DNA from: Actinomycetota bacterium
Lineage (GTDB): Bacteria; Actinomycetota; Acidimicrobiia; Spongiisociales; UBA11373
Direction of reading: 5' to 3'
Length of the DNA: 62,809 nt
Assembly: GCA_020444505.1 (NCBI GenBank)
Contig: JAHLKU010000001.1
Coordinates: forward strand, 1-62,809
Positions 1-10,261 of the stretch are shown in pieces; the stretch's first letter is position 1, and each line of letters starts with the position of its first letter. Position numbers and translations under genes: made by a program. The notes beneath the pieces were generated by a model. It was not told the DNA's origin. It did not search any database and worked only from the letters and a program-made list of their open reading frames with translations.

Positions 1-1
1 C

Positions 2-46
2 ATCGACCGGCTCGGCTGGGCCGTCTTCGACGGGCTGGAGGGCTAG
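2..46 (+). CDS. C-terminal tail of a truncated CDS (…IDRLGWAVFDGLEG*)
   Basis: Open frame from the window edge to TAG at 44-46, followed by the next gene in the same direction. Confidence 0.4.
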   Translation: MDRLGWAVFDGLEG

Positions 47-111
47 CGGATCGGGCATGTCGTCTCTCGGGGGCGAAGCCAGTAGCCTTCCGCTCCCTGG
101 AGGTCAGGACT

Positions 112-1173
112 ATGAGGATCCTTATCACCGGCCATCTCGGGTACATCGGGGGTGTGCTGGTCCCGACGATGCTCGACGGAGGACACGAGGTCGTTGGATT
201 GGACAGCGGTCTTTTCGATGGGTGCGACTTCCTCAGCCAGTCGGCGGTGGTACCCACGGTCGCCGAGGACATCAGGGATGTCGAGCCGCACCAACTCGAT
301 GGCATCGATGCCGTGGTTCATCTGGCAGGAATCAGCAACGATGCCGTCGGCGCGTTGAATCCACCTCTGACAGATGAGGTGAATCACCGAGCCTCCGTGT
401 CGTTGGCGCAGGCGGCGAAGCGGGCGGGTGTCGCTCGATTCGTCTTCTCCTCCACCGCTGCTGTGTATGGGCACCGCGTTGCACCGGTCTCGGAGGAGGT
501 GAAGATCAGCCCATTGACCGAATACTCCCGATCGAAGGGCGATGCCGAAGCCGGGTTGTTGGCTATGTCGGATGACCGATTCGCCGTGACTGTGCTGAGG
601 AGCGGCACGGTGTACGGTGCATCGCCTCGGTTTCGTCTCGATCTCGTGATGAACCGCATGGTTGCCTCAGCGTTGCTGAGCAGTGTCGTCGAGGTGCACG
701 GGGGAGGCGTGGTCTCACGACCGATCCTCGATGTTCGAGACCTCGTCCGGGTGTTCGCCGCCGTGGTGACGGCGCCACTAGCCGATGTCGAGGGACGGGT
801 CTTGAACGTCGGGAGGCCGGACGGCAATCTCACCGTTGCGGAGATGGCCGAGATCGTCACATCACTGGTGCCAGGCGCCCGGGTGATCAGATCGAGGGGG
901 CATTCGCCTGGCGAGAGCAGTTACCGGTGCGACTTCTCCGCGCTCAGACGGGTTCTGCCGGGGACTCGCCTCGAGTTCGATCCGTACGAGGGGGCCAGGG
1001 ATCTCATTGAGATCCTGCAGAGCCGCAGTCTCGGTGTCGACGACCTCGACCACCCGCGGTACTCGCGTCTGGGGTGGATAGAACGGCGAGTCGAAGGAGG
1101 CAAGCTCACCGCTGACCTCAGGCCCGCGCGTGACCCCGAGATGGACGGCGTGTGGGATGATTTGCTAGGTTGA
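112..1173 (+). CDS. NAD-dependent epimerase/dehydratase (extended SDR)
   Basis: N-terminal MRILITGHLGYIGGVL Rossmann motif, SSTAAVYG and YSRSKGDAE (YxxxK) motifs. Confidence 0.88.
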   Translation: MRILITGHLGYIGGVLVPTMLDGGHEVVGLDSGLFDGCDFLSQSAVVPTVAEDIRDVEPHQLDGIDAVVHLAGISNDAVGALNPPLTDEVNHRASVSLAQAAKRAGVARFVFSSTAAVYGHRVAPVSEEVKISPLTEYSRSKGDAEAGLLAMSDDRFAVTVLRSGTVYGASPRFRLDLVMNRMVASALLSSVVEVHGGGVVSRPILDVRDLVRVFAAVVTAPLADVEGRVLNVGRPDGNLTVAEMAEIVTSLVPGARVIRSRGHSPGESSYRCDFSALRRVLPGTRLEFDPYEGARDLIEILQSRSLGVDDLDHPRYSRLGWIERRVEGGKLTADLRPARDPEMDGVWDDLLG

Positions 1174-2312
1174 CCGTCGCCCATACCTTGGGAGAAGCCT
1201 TGGCGGACGACCGCGCCACAAGACAGAGATCGGCCTCGCCAACCTGGGGAACCATTTTCGCTGTCGCTGCGGTCGTTGGTCCCTTCATCTACCTCGGAAT
1301 CAAGGTGGTCGTGCGGCGCGAACCCGCCGGTAGCGATGCCGTATGGTTCTACGCCATTGCTTTCGCCGGTCTCGCAGGCCTGGTGGCCTTCTGGGTGGTG
1401 CCGCGCCTGCGGGCGCTGGCCCGCCACCTCACGGACAAGGTCAAGGATCGTCGGAAGCGAAGGTCGAGCGAGATTCAGACGGCTGTAGCAGCCGGTCTTC
1501 GGGAGGTGGGTGGTGCCACGAGCAGCGTTGAGAGCACCCGTCTCCAGATGGCTGCGGCGTTCTTCGGATTCGGGCGCAACGGTCACGACTTCACGATCGT
1601 CCACTCCGCGCTCTCCGACTACGAGGGGCTCTTCAGACAGGCGAGGAAGGTCACCGATTTCGTGGTGATCCCTACCGATGAGCTCCGCACTGTCGCCGAC
1701 CTCTATGCCCTCGCGGCCGACAGGGGTGCGCTCTACGACGGAGGCCCCATCAGTCTGAATCCGGATGAGATCGAAGGCGGCCAGTACGACGTGCAACTCA
1801 AGGGCAATCTCATCCTGGTGGGCAGCCCCAAGTTCAACAAGGCGACCGAACACATCCTCGATCAGATCAACCGGATGAACGCCACCCAGATCAGGATGAA
1901 CCTAACGCCGCCGGATGCCGATCCGGCAGATCAAGTCGTGACCATTGAAGTGGGTGGGAAGAGATTTGAACCCACACCCGATAGCCGCTTGGGTCGTGTG
2001 GACCGGCTCGACGAAGACTACGCGTTGCTCGTGAAAGCGCCCAACCCCTTGGGCGAGACCTCGGAGGTCTTCATCTTGGCGGGCTGCAACCAGGCGGCTC
2101 AGGAGGCCCTCGGCCGTTGCCTGGTGAAGACGGAGGTACTCCGAGCGCTGTATCAAAAAGCCAACGGTGGCCCGGTCTTCGCGGTCTTGAAGACGATGTA
2201 CACCTACCGATCGCAGGGACGGCCGCGGCTACAGAGCGCCGTGTTCGTCTTCCCAGAGGAAGTCGAGTTCACGACTCTCAGTTGTCGGTATGAGACCGAA
2301 GAGGAGGGCTGA
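1170..2312 (+). CDS. Membrane-anchored protein of unknown function, possible Rossmann-like C-terminal domain
   Basis: TTG start overlapping upstream stop (TTGA); two N-terminal hydrophobic segments; C-terminal NLILVGSPKFNKAT and SEVFILAGCNQAAQEAL segments; same operon as epimerase and aminotransferase. Confidence 0.7.
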   Translation: MTVAHTLGEALADDRATRQRSASPTWGTIFAVAAVVGPFIYLGIKVVVRREPAGSDAVWFYAIAFAGLAGLVAFWVVPRLRALARHLTDKVKDRRKRRSSEIQTAVAAGLREVGGATSSVESTRLQMAAAFFGFGRNGHDFTIVHSALSDYEGLFRQARKVTDFVVIPTDELRTVADLYALAADRGALYDGGPISLNPDEIEGGQYDVQLKGNLILVGSPKFNKATEHILDQINRMNATQIRMNLTPPDADPADQVVTIEVGGKRFEPTPDSRLGRVDRLDEDYALLVKAPNPLGETSEVFILAGCNQAAQEALGRCLVKTEVLRALYQKANGGPVFAVLKTMYTYRSQGRPRLQSAVFVFPEEVEFTTLSCRYETEEEG

Positions 2313-2315
2313 GAC

Positions 2316-3494
2316 ATGAGTCATGACTACCGAGGAACTCAGTCGGATCCGATCCCACTCACTCGACCGAGTCTCCCCCCTCTCGATGAGATGCTTGAGG
2401 ATTTCCACACCGTCTTCGACTCCGGGCGCCTCACGAATTTCGGGCCATACGCCACACGCCTGGAGGCATTGGTCTCCCAGACCGTGGGGGCGAGGCGGGT
2501 GGTCAGCGTCGCGAACGCGACGACAGGCCTGATGATGGTGCTGAATACGCTTCCCCCTGGAACCGAGGTGCTCCTCCCGAGTTTTACCTTCCTGCCCACT
2601 GCTCAGGCGGTGGCATGGAACCCGGGTCTGACGCCGGTGTTCGTAGACATCGACAGGAACACCTACAACATCGACCCAGACGATCTGCGCAGGAAGGTGT
2701 CCTCAAACACGTCGGCGATCCTTGGTGTCCATGTGTTCGGTGTGCCCTGCGACATCGATGCGTTGGATCGGATCGCCCGTGACCACGGGTTGCGCGTATT
2801 CTTCGACAGCGCGCATGCTCTTGGGTCGCGAATCGGAGAAGACGCCATCGGGGCGTTTGGGACCGCCGAGGTGTTCTCGTTGAGCGCAACAAAGGTCGTT
2901 GCATGCGGAGAGGGCGGCGTGGTCGCCACCAATGACGATACCCTCCACAGGGGGCTGCTGAACCGCCGCAACTACGGCTTCTCCATCGACGCCACGGACA
3001 GTGCCAACCTTGGTCTCAACGGGAAGATCACCGAACTCAGCGCCGTACTTGGACTCCACTTGCTAGGAGGCCTGCAGGATCGCGTCTCGCGTCGGAACCA
3101 GATCGCAGCTGCATACCGGAGTGGTCTCTCACGGGTCCGGGGTCTTCGGTTCCAATCAGTGCCCGATGGGAGTGTCAGCACGTACAAGGACTTCACGATC
3201 GAGATCGATCCGAAGGAGTTCGGGATGACCCGCGACGGACTCCGAGCCGGGTTGGCTGCTCTCGGGATCGAGACAGCGCCCTACTTCTCCCCGCCCATTC
3301 ATCGGATGACCTACTTCAGGGAGCGCTTCCCCGTTGCGGAGCCCCTGCCGACGACCGACCAGGTCTCGGGGCGGATCCTCTCTCTCCCGATGTTCGAGGA
3401 CATGACGGACAGCCAGGTCGAGCGAGTGATCGAGTCGGTCGAAGCGGTGGGTGCGGGCGCCATCAATCGCCTCGGCAAACGATCGGCGGGTTGA
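2316..3494 (+). CDS. DegT/DnrJ/EryC1/StrS family PLP-dependent aminotransferase
   Basis: PSFTFLPTAQAVAWNPGLTPVFVDID, DSAHALGS, SATKVVACGEGGVVATN (Schiff-base Lys), RRNYGFS motifs. Confidence 0.92.
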   Translation: MSHDYRGTQSDPIPLTRPSLPPLDEMLEDFHTVFDSGRLTNFGPYATRLEALVSQTVGARRVVSVANATTGLMMVLNTLPPGTEVLLPSFTFLPTAQAVAWNPGLTPVFVDIDRNTYNIDPDDLRRKVSSNTSAILGVHVFGVPCDIDALDRIARDHGLRVFFDSAHALGSRIGEDAIGAFGTAEVFSLSATKVVACGEGGVVATNDDTLHRGLLNRRNYGFSIDATDSANLGLNGKITELSAVLGLHLLGGLQDRVSRRNQIAAAYRSGLSRVRGLRFQSVPDGSVSTYKDFTIEIDPKEFGMTRDGLRAGLAALGIETAPYFSPPIHRMTYFRERFPVAEPLPTTDQVSGRILSLPMFEDMTDSQVERVIESVEAVGAGAINRLGKRSAG

Positions 3495-3520
3495 GGATCT
3501 GACGGCGAACCGCCGGAGGT

Positions 3521-4651
3521 TCATCGGATCGGGGTGTCCCGGTCCTTCCACGCCACCGACGAGTTGGTGGCGTAGAGCACCATCGAGTGGAACAGCGTCG
3601 TGCCCCAGAACGCCACCGTCACCGGGTGGAAGGGCGTGGTCCACAGCGGGTCGCCGCCGAGGTTGGAGGTGAGCGCACGGTTGGCCAGCAGCAGCAGGCA
3701 CTGGAACACGGCGATCTCCGGCACCGCGTCGCCCGCCAGCCCGAAGCCCACCCGCACGAAGGGCGCCAGCAGCAGCGGGGCGAGCACGAAGGCGACGGCG
3801 GCGCCCATCCACGGGTTGTTGCCGAGGGCGCCGTAGGCGTTCTTGGAGAACCCGGTCCAGATCTCCCCCAGCTCGTCGTACCAGCGGGTCTCCACGAGGT
3901 CGGTGCCGTTGGCGATGCGGACCCGGAACCCGGCGGCCTTCACGTTGCGGCTCATCTGCACGTCGTCCACCACGTGGTCGGGGGCGGCGGCGTGGCCGCC
4001 GGACGCCTCGTAGGCGTCGCGGGACACCATCAGGAAGGGCCCGAACGCCACCGCCAGCATCGGGTTGCGGGTGTGGTGGATGAGGGCGATGGGGAAGAGG
4101 CCGAACAGGGCGTGGGTGACCATGGGCAGCAGCACCTTGCCCGCGAACGAGGTGGACCCGGAGCGGGGGAGCAGCGAGACCAGGCCGGCGTCGTCGGCGG
4201 CCATGATCTCCACGGCGCTGGACACGGCTCCGGGGGCGATGACGGTGTCGGCGTCCACGAAGCAGAGGACGTCGCCCTTCGCCGCGGCCGCCAGTTGATG
4301 GCAGGCCCAGTTCTTGCCGCTCCACCCGGCCCGCAGCGGCGCGCCGCTGCGCAGCCGCACCCTGGGGTCGCCGCAGCCCTCGACGATCTCGGCGGTGCGG
4401 TCGGTGGAGTTGTCGTCCATCACCACGATCTCGACGTTCGGGTAGTCCTGGGCGAGGAGGCCCTCCAGGCAGCGCCCGATGACGTCCTCCTCGTTGCGGG
4501 CGGGGACCAGCAGGCTGACGAGGGGGGCGTCGTCGCCCCACGTCCTGGGCTCGGGCCGGCGCATGATGCGGCGGTTCCACAGGATGAGGGCGAACTGGGC
4601 CAGCACCAGGCCGGTGAGCACGCCGTCGAACACGAAGCCGCCGTCGATCAC
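3521..4651 (-). CDS. Family 2 glycosyltransferase with C-terminal membrane segments
   Basis: VSLLVPARNEEDVIGRCLEGLLAQDYPNVEIVVMDDNSTDRT, VDADT; GTG start at 4651 overlapping the plsY stop (GTGA). Confidence 0.88.
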   Translation of the reverse strand: MIDGGFVFDGVLTGLVLAQFALILWNRRIMRRPEPRTWGDDAPLVSLLVPARNEEDVIGRCLEGLLAQDYPNVEIVVMDDNSTDRTAEIVEGCGDPRVRLRSGAPLRAGWSGKNWACHQLAAAAKGDVLCFVDADTVIAPGAVSSAVEIMAADDAGLVSLLPRSGSTSFAGKVLLPMVTHALFGLFPIALIHHTRNPMLAVAFGPFLMVSRDAYEASGGHAAAPDHVVDDVQMSRNVKAAGFRVRIANGTDLVETRWYDELGEIWTGFSKNAYGALGNNPWMGAAVAFVLAPLLLAPFVRVGFGLAGDAVPEIAVFQCLLLLANRALTSNLGGDPLWTTPFHPVTVAFWGTTLFHSMVLYATNSSVAWKDRDTPIR

Positions 4652-5265
4652 GCCGTCCCCCCTCGTACCCGGTCCCACCCGGTCTCGGCCTCGATCTCCC
4701 GCATGCGGGGCTCGTCCACGATCCGCTTGGCCGCGGTGAGCAGGAAGCCTCCGAGGGCCACCGCCAGCACGCCCCAGCCGGCGCCGGTGAGCGGGGCGAG
4801 GGCGAAGGTGCCCACCACCACGGTGATCAGCGTGGGGAGGAAGCGGCGGGTCGCCAGCCACACCAGGCCGCAGGCGGCGCCTGCACCGAGGGCGGCGAGC
4901 GGGGCGAGCGCGGCGAGGAAGCCCCCGGCGGCGGCGACGCCCTTGCCGCCGACGAACCCGAGCCACACCGGGTAGGCGTGGCCGATCACCAGGAACGCCA
5001 CGCCCACGGCGAGGCGGGAGAGCGGGCCGTGGGCGAGGGGGATGGCCACGGCCGCTCCCTTGCCGAAGTCGAGGGCGAAGGCGGCGACGCCCCACCCCCG
5101 GCCGACCTCGTGGAACGTGTTGCGCGCCCCGACGTTGCCCTCGCCTGCGGTGCGGATGTCGATGCCGGCGCCGAACCGCCCGAGCAGGTACGCGGACGGG
5201 AACGACCCGATCAGGTAGGCGCCGATCGCCACGACGGCGAGCACTCCGGCCTCGTTCCAGTCCAC
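4648..5265 (-). CDS. plsY: Glycerol-3-phosphate acyltransferase PlsY
   Basis: GSFPSAYLLGR, GEGNVGARNTFHEVGRGWGVAAFALDFGKGA, GHAYPVWLGFVGGKGVA signature motifs; GTG start. Confidence 0.93.
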   Translation of the reverse strand: MDWNEAGVLAVVAIGAYLIGSFPSAYLLGRFGAGIDIRTAGEGNVGARNTFHEVGRGWGVAAFALDFGKGAAVAIPLAHGPLSRLAVGVAFLVIGHAYPVWLGFVGGKGVAAAGGFLAALAPLAALGAGAACGLVWLATRRFLPTLITVVVGTFALAPLTGAGWGVLAVALGGFLLTAAKRIVDEPRMREIEAETGWDRVRGGTA

Positions 5266-5333
5266 AGGGTTCCTCCAGGGGGGCAGTGTAGGGGGACGCC
5301 CCCTGCGGCCGCCCGGGCGGGCCTGCGGTGCCG

Positions 5334-8003
5334 CTACGGGCGAGCCATGCGGCGCAGCACCATGTGGAGGATCCCGCCGTTGCGGAGGTACTCCACCTCG
5401 ATCGGCGTGTCCACCCGGGCGGTGGCGGTGAACTCCACCACCGACCCGTCGGCGCGGGCCGCCCGGACCGGCACCCCGGCGCGCGGGGTGAGGGCGTCGT
5501 CCACGTCGATCTCGAACGTCTCGGTGCCGTCGAGGCCCAGGCTGTCGGCGTCGTGGCCGTCGGGGAACGTGAGCGGCAGCACGCCCATCATCACCAGGTT
5601 GCTGCGGTGGATGCGCTCGTAGGAGACGGCGATCACCGCCTTCACGCCCAGCAGGAACGTGCCCTTGGCCGCCCAGTCCCGGGACGAGCCCATGCCGTAG
5701 TCCTTGCCGGCCAGCACCACCAGCGGCGTGCCGGCGTCCCGGTACCGCATGGCCGCCTCGTACACCGGCTTGACGGTGCCGTCGGTGAAGTCGGTGGTGA
5801 CGCCGCCCTCGGTGCCGGGAGCCAGCTGGTTGCGGATGCGGATGTTGGCGAACGTGCCCCGGGTCATCACCCGGTCGTTGCCGCGCCGCGACCCGTAGGA
5901 GTTGAACATGGTCCGTTCGACGCCCCGCTCGAGCAGGAACCTGCCTGCGGGGGTGTCGGGGCCGATGGCCCCGGCCGGGCTGATGTGGTCGGTGGTCACG
6001 GAGTCGGCCAGCTTCAACAGCGCCCTGGCGCCCCGGATGGGGGCGATCGGGGCGGGCTCGAGCCCGAGGTCGGTGAAGAACGGCGGCTCCTGGATGTAGG
6101 TGCTGGCGTCGTCCCAGTCGTACAGGTCCCCGCCGGACACGGCGATGGCCTTCCACTCGTCGGCGCCCTCGAACACCGAGGCGTACTGCTCCTCGAACTG
6201 GCCGCTCGACACGGAGCTGCCCACGATCTCGGCGATCTCGTGCTGGGTGGGCCACAGGTCCCGCAGGAACACGGGCTCGCCGTCGGCGCCGGTGCCGAGC
6301 GGCTCGGTGGCCAGGTCGATGTCCACCGTGCCGGCGATGGCGTAGGCCACCACCAGCGGCGGAGACGCCAGGTAGTTGGCGCGCACGTCGGGCGAGATGC
6401 GCCCCTCGAAGTTGCGGTTGCCGGACAGGACCGAGGTGGCCACCAGGTCGTGGGCGTGGATGGCCTCGCTGATCGGCTGCGGCAGCGGGCCGCTGTTGCC
6501 GATGCAGGTGGTGCACCCGTAGCCGACGGTGTAGAAGCCAAGTGCCTCCAGGTCGCCGGTGAGCCCCGCCTCGTCCAGATAGCGGGTCACCACCCGCGAC
6601 CCGGGGGCGAAGGAGGTCTTCACCCACGGCTTGCGGGACAGCCCGCGCTCCCGGGCCTTGCGGGCCACGAGACCTGCGCCCACCATCACGTCCGGGTTGG
6701 AGGTGTTCGTGCACGAGGTGATGGCGGCGATGACCACGTCGCCGTGGGTGAGGTCGAACTCCTCGCCGTCGAAGGCCACGTCCTCGGCGGTGGCTCCGGG
6801 GTCGGCGTCGAAGGTCTCGTCGAGGTCGCGGCGCCACTCGCTCTTCATGGCGCCGAGGTCGATGCGGTCCTGGGGCCGCTTGGGGCCCGACAGCGACGGC
6901 ACCACCGTGCCCATGTCCAGTTCCAGCACGTCGGAGTAGACGACGTCGCGGGTGTCGTCCCGCCACAGCCCCTGCATCCTGCAGTACTGCTCGACGGTCT
7001 CCACCAGGGCCTCGTCCCGGCCGGTGAGCCGCAGGTAGCGGGTGGTCTGGTCGTCCACCGGGAAGAAGCCGACGGTGGCGCCGTACTCCGGCGCCATGTT
7101 GGCGATGGTGGCCCGGTTGGCCAGCGGCATGTCGTCCAGGCCCGGCCCGTAGAACTCCACGAACGCGCCGACCACGCCGCGGGCCCGGAGCATCTCGGTC
7201 ACCCGCAGCACCAGGTCGGTGGCGGTGGCCCCCTCGGCGAGCCTGCCGGTGAGGTGGAAGCCCACCACTTCGGGCACCAGCATGTAGATCGGCTGGCCCA
7301 CCAGCACCGCCTCTGCCTCGATGCCGCCGACGCCCCAGCCGACCACCCCGAGGCCGTTGATCATGGTGGTGTGGGAGTCGGTGCCCACCAGGCTGTCGGG
7401 GTAGAGCACGGCGCCGTCGTCCCAGACCACGGTGGCCAGGTACTCCAGGTTCACCTGGTGGACGATCCCGGTGGCCGGCGGCACCACCCGGAAGTTGTCG
7501 AAGGCCTGCTGGCCCCACTTCAGGAACTCGTAGCGCTCCCGATTGCGCTCGAACTCCTTCTCGCTGTTGATGAGCAGCGCCATGCCGCTGTTGAAGGCGT
7601 CCACCTGCACCGAGTGGTCGATGACCAGGTCGGCAGGCACCTGCGGGTTCACCTTCTGCGCCGAGGCGGTGTCGCCCGTCATCCTGACGATGGCGGCCCG
7701 CATCGCCGCCAGGTCCACCACGGCGGGCACGCCGGTGAAGTCCTGCAGCACCACCCGGCCGGGGTTGAAGGCCACCTCGGTGGTGCCGACCTTGGAGGCG
7801 TCGTACCCGGCGAGGGCGGCGACGTCGTCGTCGGTGACCACCCGGCCGTCGTGGTTGCGGAGCACCGCCTCCAGCAGCACCTTGATCGAGTACGGCATCT
7901 TGTCGAGGTCCCCCATGTCCCCCAGCGCGTCCAGGCGGTGGACGGTGCGCCTGCCGAGCGGGGTGTCGATCTGGGTGCGTGCTTCGAAGGGATCGTGCGC
8001 CAT
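5334..8003 (-). CDS. acnA: Aconitate hydratase AcnA
   Basis: 889 aa; [74 protein letters not shown]. Confidence 0.97.
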   Translation of the reverse strand: MAHDPFEARTQIDTPLGRRTVHRLDALGDMGDLDKMPYSIKVLLEAVLRNHDGRVVTDDDVAALAGYDASKVGTTEVAFNPGRVVLQDFTGVPAVVDLAAMRAAIVRMTGDTASAQKVNPQVPADLVIDHSVQVDAFNSGMALLINSEKEFERNRERYEFLKWGQQAFDNFRVVPPATGIVHQVNLEYLATVVWDDGAVLYPDSLVGTDSHTTMINGLGVVGWGVGGIEAEAVLVGQPIYMLVPEVVGFHLTGRLAEGATATDLVLRVTEMLRARGVVGAFVEFYGPGLDDMPLANRATIANMAPEYGATVGFFPVDDQTTRYLRLTGRDEALVETVEQYCRMQGLWRDDTRDVVYSDVLELDMGTVVPSLSGPKRPQDRIDLGAMKSEWRRDLDETFDADPGATAEDVAFDGEEFDLTHGDVVIAAITSCTNTSNPDVMVGAGLVARKARERGLSRKPWVKTSFAPGSRVVTRYLDEAGLTGDLEALGFYTVGYGCTTCIGNSGPLPQPISEAIHAHDLVATSVLSGNRNFEGRISPDVRANYLASPPLVVAYAIAGTVDIDLATEPLGTGADGEPVFLRDLWPTQHEIAEIVGSSVSSGQFEEQYASVFEGADEWKAIAVSGGDLYDWDDASTYIQEPPFFTDLGLEPAPIAPIRGARALLKLADSVTTDHISPAGAIGPDTPAGRFLLERGVERTMFNSYGSRRGNDRVMTRGTFANIRIRNQLAPGTEGGVTTDFTDGTVKPVYEAAMRYRDAGTPLVVLAGKDYGMGSSRDWAAKGTFLLGVKAVIAVSYERIHRSNLVMMGVLPLTFPDGHDADSLGLDGTETFEIDVDDALTPRAGVPVRAARADGSVVEFTATARVDTPIEVEYLRNGGILHMVLRRMARP

Positions 8004-8067
8004 GGGTGGTCTCCGGGGTGGCCGACGGGGTGAGGATACCGGCGGCGGTGGAACTGCCGGGCGCGGC

Positions 8068-8757
8068 TCAGACCTCGGCGACGCAGGCGTCGCCCGGATG
8101 CTGGTGGGGGGTCACGACCACCGGGCCGGACGTCCCCCGCGCCGCGTCCATCAGCCCCCGCACCAGGCCCTGGTCGATGCGGCACACGATCTCGGGGTGA
8201 TCGGTGGCCGTGGCGCCGAAGGGGCAGTGGCTGGTGAGCAGCGAGGCGTCGGCGGGGGCGGCGGCCACGCCGAAGCCGATGGTCTCCAGGGCGCCCGACA
8301 CCGCCTCGAGTGCCGAGCCGGCGTCCCCGGCGCTCAACCCGAGCTCCTCGGCGAGGGCGGCCCCGAAGCGATAGCCGACCTCCTCGGCGACCGCAGGGCC
8401 CCGTCCGTCGTCGAGCCCCTCCACCACCTGCACCAGGAGCTCTGCCAGCAGGTCGAAGCGGCGGGGCGGGTAGGAGACGGCGATCTCCCTGGTGGTGGCC
8501 CGGTAGTGGCGGGGAGGGCGCCCCGCCCCGTGTACGGCTCCCTCCGGGGCGCCGGTCTCCTCGAGGTAGCCCTCGGCGGTGAGGCGCTCCAGGTGGTGGC
8601 GTGCCACGTTGGGGTGGATCCCGAACCGCTCGGCGATCACCGACACCGTGGCGGGCACGTCCGCCTCGGCGACGGCGAGGTAGATGCCGCGCCGGGTCGC
8701 GTCACCGAGGATGGCGGTGAGATCGCCGAGTGTGCTCTCGAAGTGCCGGGCGTCCAC
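8068..8757 (-). CDS. Helix-turn-helix regulator with C-terminal cysteines, SufR/Rv1460-like (putative Fe-S sensor)
   Basis: ArsR/DeoR-like wHTH ([27 protein letters not shown]) and C-terminal [29 protein letters not shown] start inferred. Confidence 0.72.
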   Translation of the reverse strand: MDARHFESTLGDLTAILGDATRRGIYLAVAEADVPATVSVIAERFGIHPNVARHHLERLTAEGYLEETGAPEGAVHGAGRPPRHYRATTREIAVSYPPRRFDLLAELLVQVVEGLDDGRGPAVAEEVGYRFGAALAEELGLSAGDAGSALEAVSGALETIGFGVAAAPADASLLTSHCPFGATATDHPEIVCRIDQGLVRGLMDAARGTSGPVVVTPHQHPGDACVAEV

Positions 8758-8825
8758 AGCGGCCCCCTGGATGGGTCGGGACGGGCCGTCACTATAGTTT
8801 CGAGGCCCCGCCCGAAGGAGTCCCC

Positions 8826-9914
8826 GTGGCCGATCTCTCCGCCGTCGAAGCCGCCGTCGGGGCGGTCGTGGACCCCGATCTGCGCCGCTCCCTCGCCGAG
8901 CTGGGGATGCTCGACGAGGTCGTGGAGGCCTCCCGCGGGGTGGTGCAGGTCCGGCTGGCGGTGCCGCTGTCGGGGTGGCTGCAGGAGCCCGGCGCCAGGG
9001 CGATCGCCGACGCCGTGGAGGCGGTCGGCGGGGTGAAGAAGGTGGACATCGACACCACCACGATGGGCGACGACCGGCGCGACGCCATGCTGGCCCGGCT
9101 GGCCGAGGGCAAGCCGGAGCGGCCGGGCGCACCCGGTTCCCGCACCCGGGTGGTCTCGGTGTCGAGCGGCAAGGGCGGCGTCGGCAAGTCTTCGGTCACC
9201 GCCAACACCGCCGTGGCCCTGCATCGCCTCGGGCACGACACCGCCGTCATCGACGCCGATGTGTGGGGCTTCTCGATCCCCCGCATGCTGGGCATCGAGG
9301 AGCCGCCGACGGCCATCGGCGAGATGATCATCGCCCCGGCCGCCCACGGGGTGAGGGCCATGTCGATGGACTACTTCGTGCCCCAGGACCGCGCCGTCGT
9401 GTGGCGGGGCCCCATGCTCCACAAGGCACTGGAGCAGTTCCTGACCGACGTGTACTGGGACGAGCCCGAGTTCCTGCTGGTGGACATGCCCCCGGGCACC
9501 GGGGACGTCGCGATCTCGCTGTCGCAGTTCCTGCCGCACTCCCAGTCGGTGGTCGTGACCACGCCGCAGCCCACCGCCCAGCGGGTCGCCCGTCGCGCCG
9601 CCCTGATGGCCGCCGAGGTGGACCAGGAGGTCATCGGCGTCATCGAGAACATGTCGTGGTTCACCGGGGACGACGGCACCCGCTACCGGATCTTCGGCGA
9701 GGGCGGCGGCGCCGAGCTCGCCGCCGACCTGGGGGTGGACCTGCTGGGGACGGTGCCGCTGCTGCCGGCGATGCGCGAGGGCGCCGACCGGGGCGAGCCG
9801 GTGGTGGTGGCCGCTCCCGGGTCCGAGGCGGCCGCCGTGTTCGACGAGATCGCCCGCAGGATCGTGGACGCCCGGCCCAGGGTGCGGAGCCACCCCGACC
9901 TGGTCATCTCCTGA
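8826..9914 (+). CDS. mrp: Mrp/NBP35/ApbC family P-loop ATPase (Fe-S carrier)
   Basis: SSGKGGVGKSSVTANTAVALH, N-terminal MIP18-like region, LLVDMPPGTGD, VIENMSWF; GTG start after GAAGGAG. Confidence 0.93.
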   Translation: MADLSAVEAAVGAVVDPDLRRSLAELGMLDEVVEASRGVVQVRLAVPLSGWLQEPGARAIADAVEAVGGVKKVDIDTTTMGDDRRDAMLARLAEGKPERPGAPGSRTRVVSVSSGKGGVGKSSVTANTAVALHRLGHDTAVIDADVWGFSIPRMLGIEEPPTAIGEMIIAPAAHGVRAMSMDYFVPQDRAVVWRGPMLHKALEQFLTDVYWDEPEFLLVDMPPGTGDVAISLSQFLPHSQSVVVTTPQPTAQRVARRAALMAAEVDQEVIGVIENMSWFTGDDGTRYRIFGEGGGAELAADLGVDLLGTVPLLPAMREGADRGEPVVVAAPGSEAAAVFDEIARRIVDARPRVRSHPDLVIS

Positions 9915-9964
9915 CCGGGCCGGGAGGGGGCTACGATCCGCGTGGAACCGACCGAAGGAGCACC

Positions 9965-10192
9965 GTGCGCGTTCGCATCGGCATGAGCATGGCCCCCAGG
10001 GAGATCGACCTCGACGTCGACGACGCCGAGGCCGTCGCCTCCAGCATCGAAGCCGCCCTCGACGACGGCGCGCCGCTGGTGTGGGTGATCGACGCCAAGG
10101 GCGTCAAGCACGGCCTGATCGTGGACAAGATCGCCTTCGTCGAGGTGGAGGCGGACGCCGACCCGCGGGGCGTGGGCTTCTCCGGCGCCTGA
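9965..10192 (+). CDS. DUF3107 family small protein
   Basis: 75 aa VRVRIGMSMAPREIDLDVDDAEAV…VWVIDAKGVKHGLIVDKIAFVEV; actinobacterial DUF3107 pattern. Confidence 0.8.
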   Translation: MRVRIGMSMAPREIDLDVDDAEAVASSIEAALDDGAPLVWVIDAKGVKHGLIVDKIAFVEVEADADPRGVGFSGA

Positions 10193-10212
10193 GGCCGGCC
10201 AGGGAACGAGGA

Positions 10213-10240
10213 AGAGGCTCGCCGCGACGGGCGAGCCTCT
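10213..10240. terminator. Perfect 11-bp stem hairpin between convergent DUF3107 and whiB genes
   Basis: A-GAGGCTCGCC / GCGACG loop / GGCGAGCCTC-T in a convergent intergenic space; no clear U-tract. Confidence 0.65.
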
Positions 10241-10261
10241 CGTCGTGTGCGATCGGGGGCG

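Noticed and set aside
1-3500. Integrated mobile element at the left edge
   Set aside because: No transposase, integrase, terminal repeats or tRNA target is visible; only composition and gene content hint at transfer.
4648-7518. 956-aa minus-strand ORF covering plsY and much of acnA
   Set aside because: Only the last ~205 codons look like protein (PlsY). The rest is Arg/Gly/Pro-rich out-of-frame translation of acnA, typical of high GC.
5328-8033. 901-aa plus-strand ORF opposite acnA
   Set aside because: Antisense of a clear aconitase; His/Gly/Val-rich composition with no recognisable motifs.
9965-10192. 405-aa ORF 8975-10192 as a single gene
   Set aside because: Only the last 75 codons (DUF3107) are plausible; the upstream part is out of frame with mrp.
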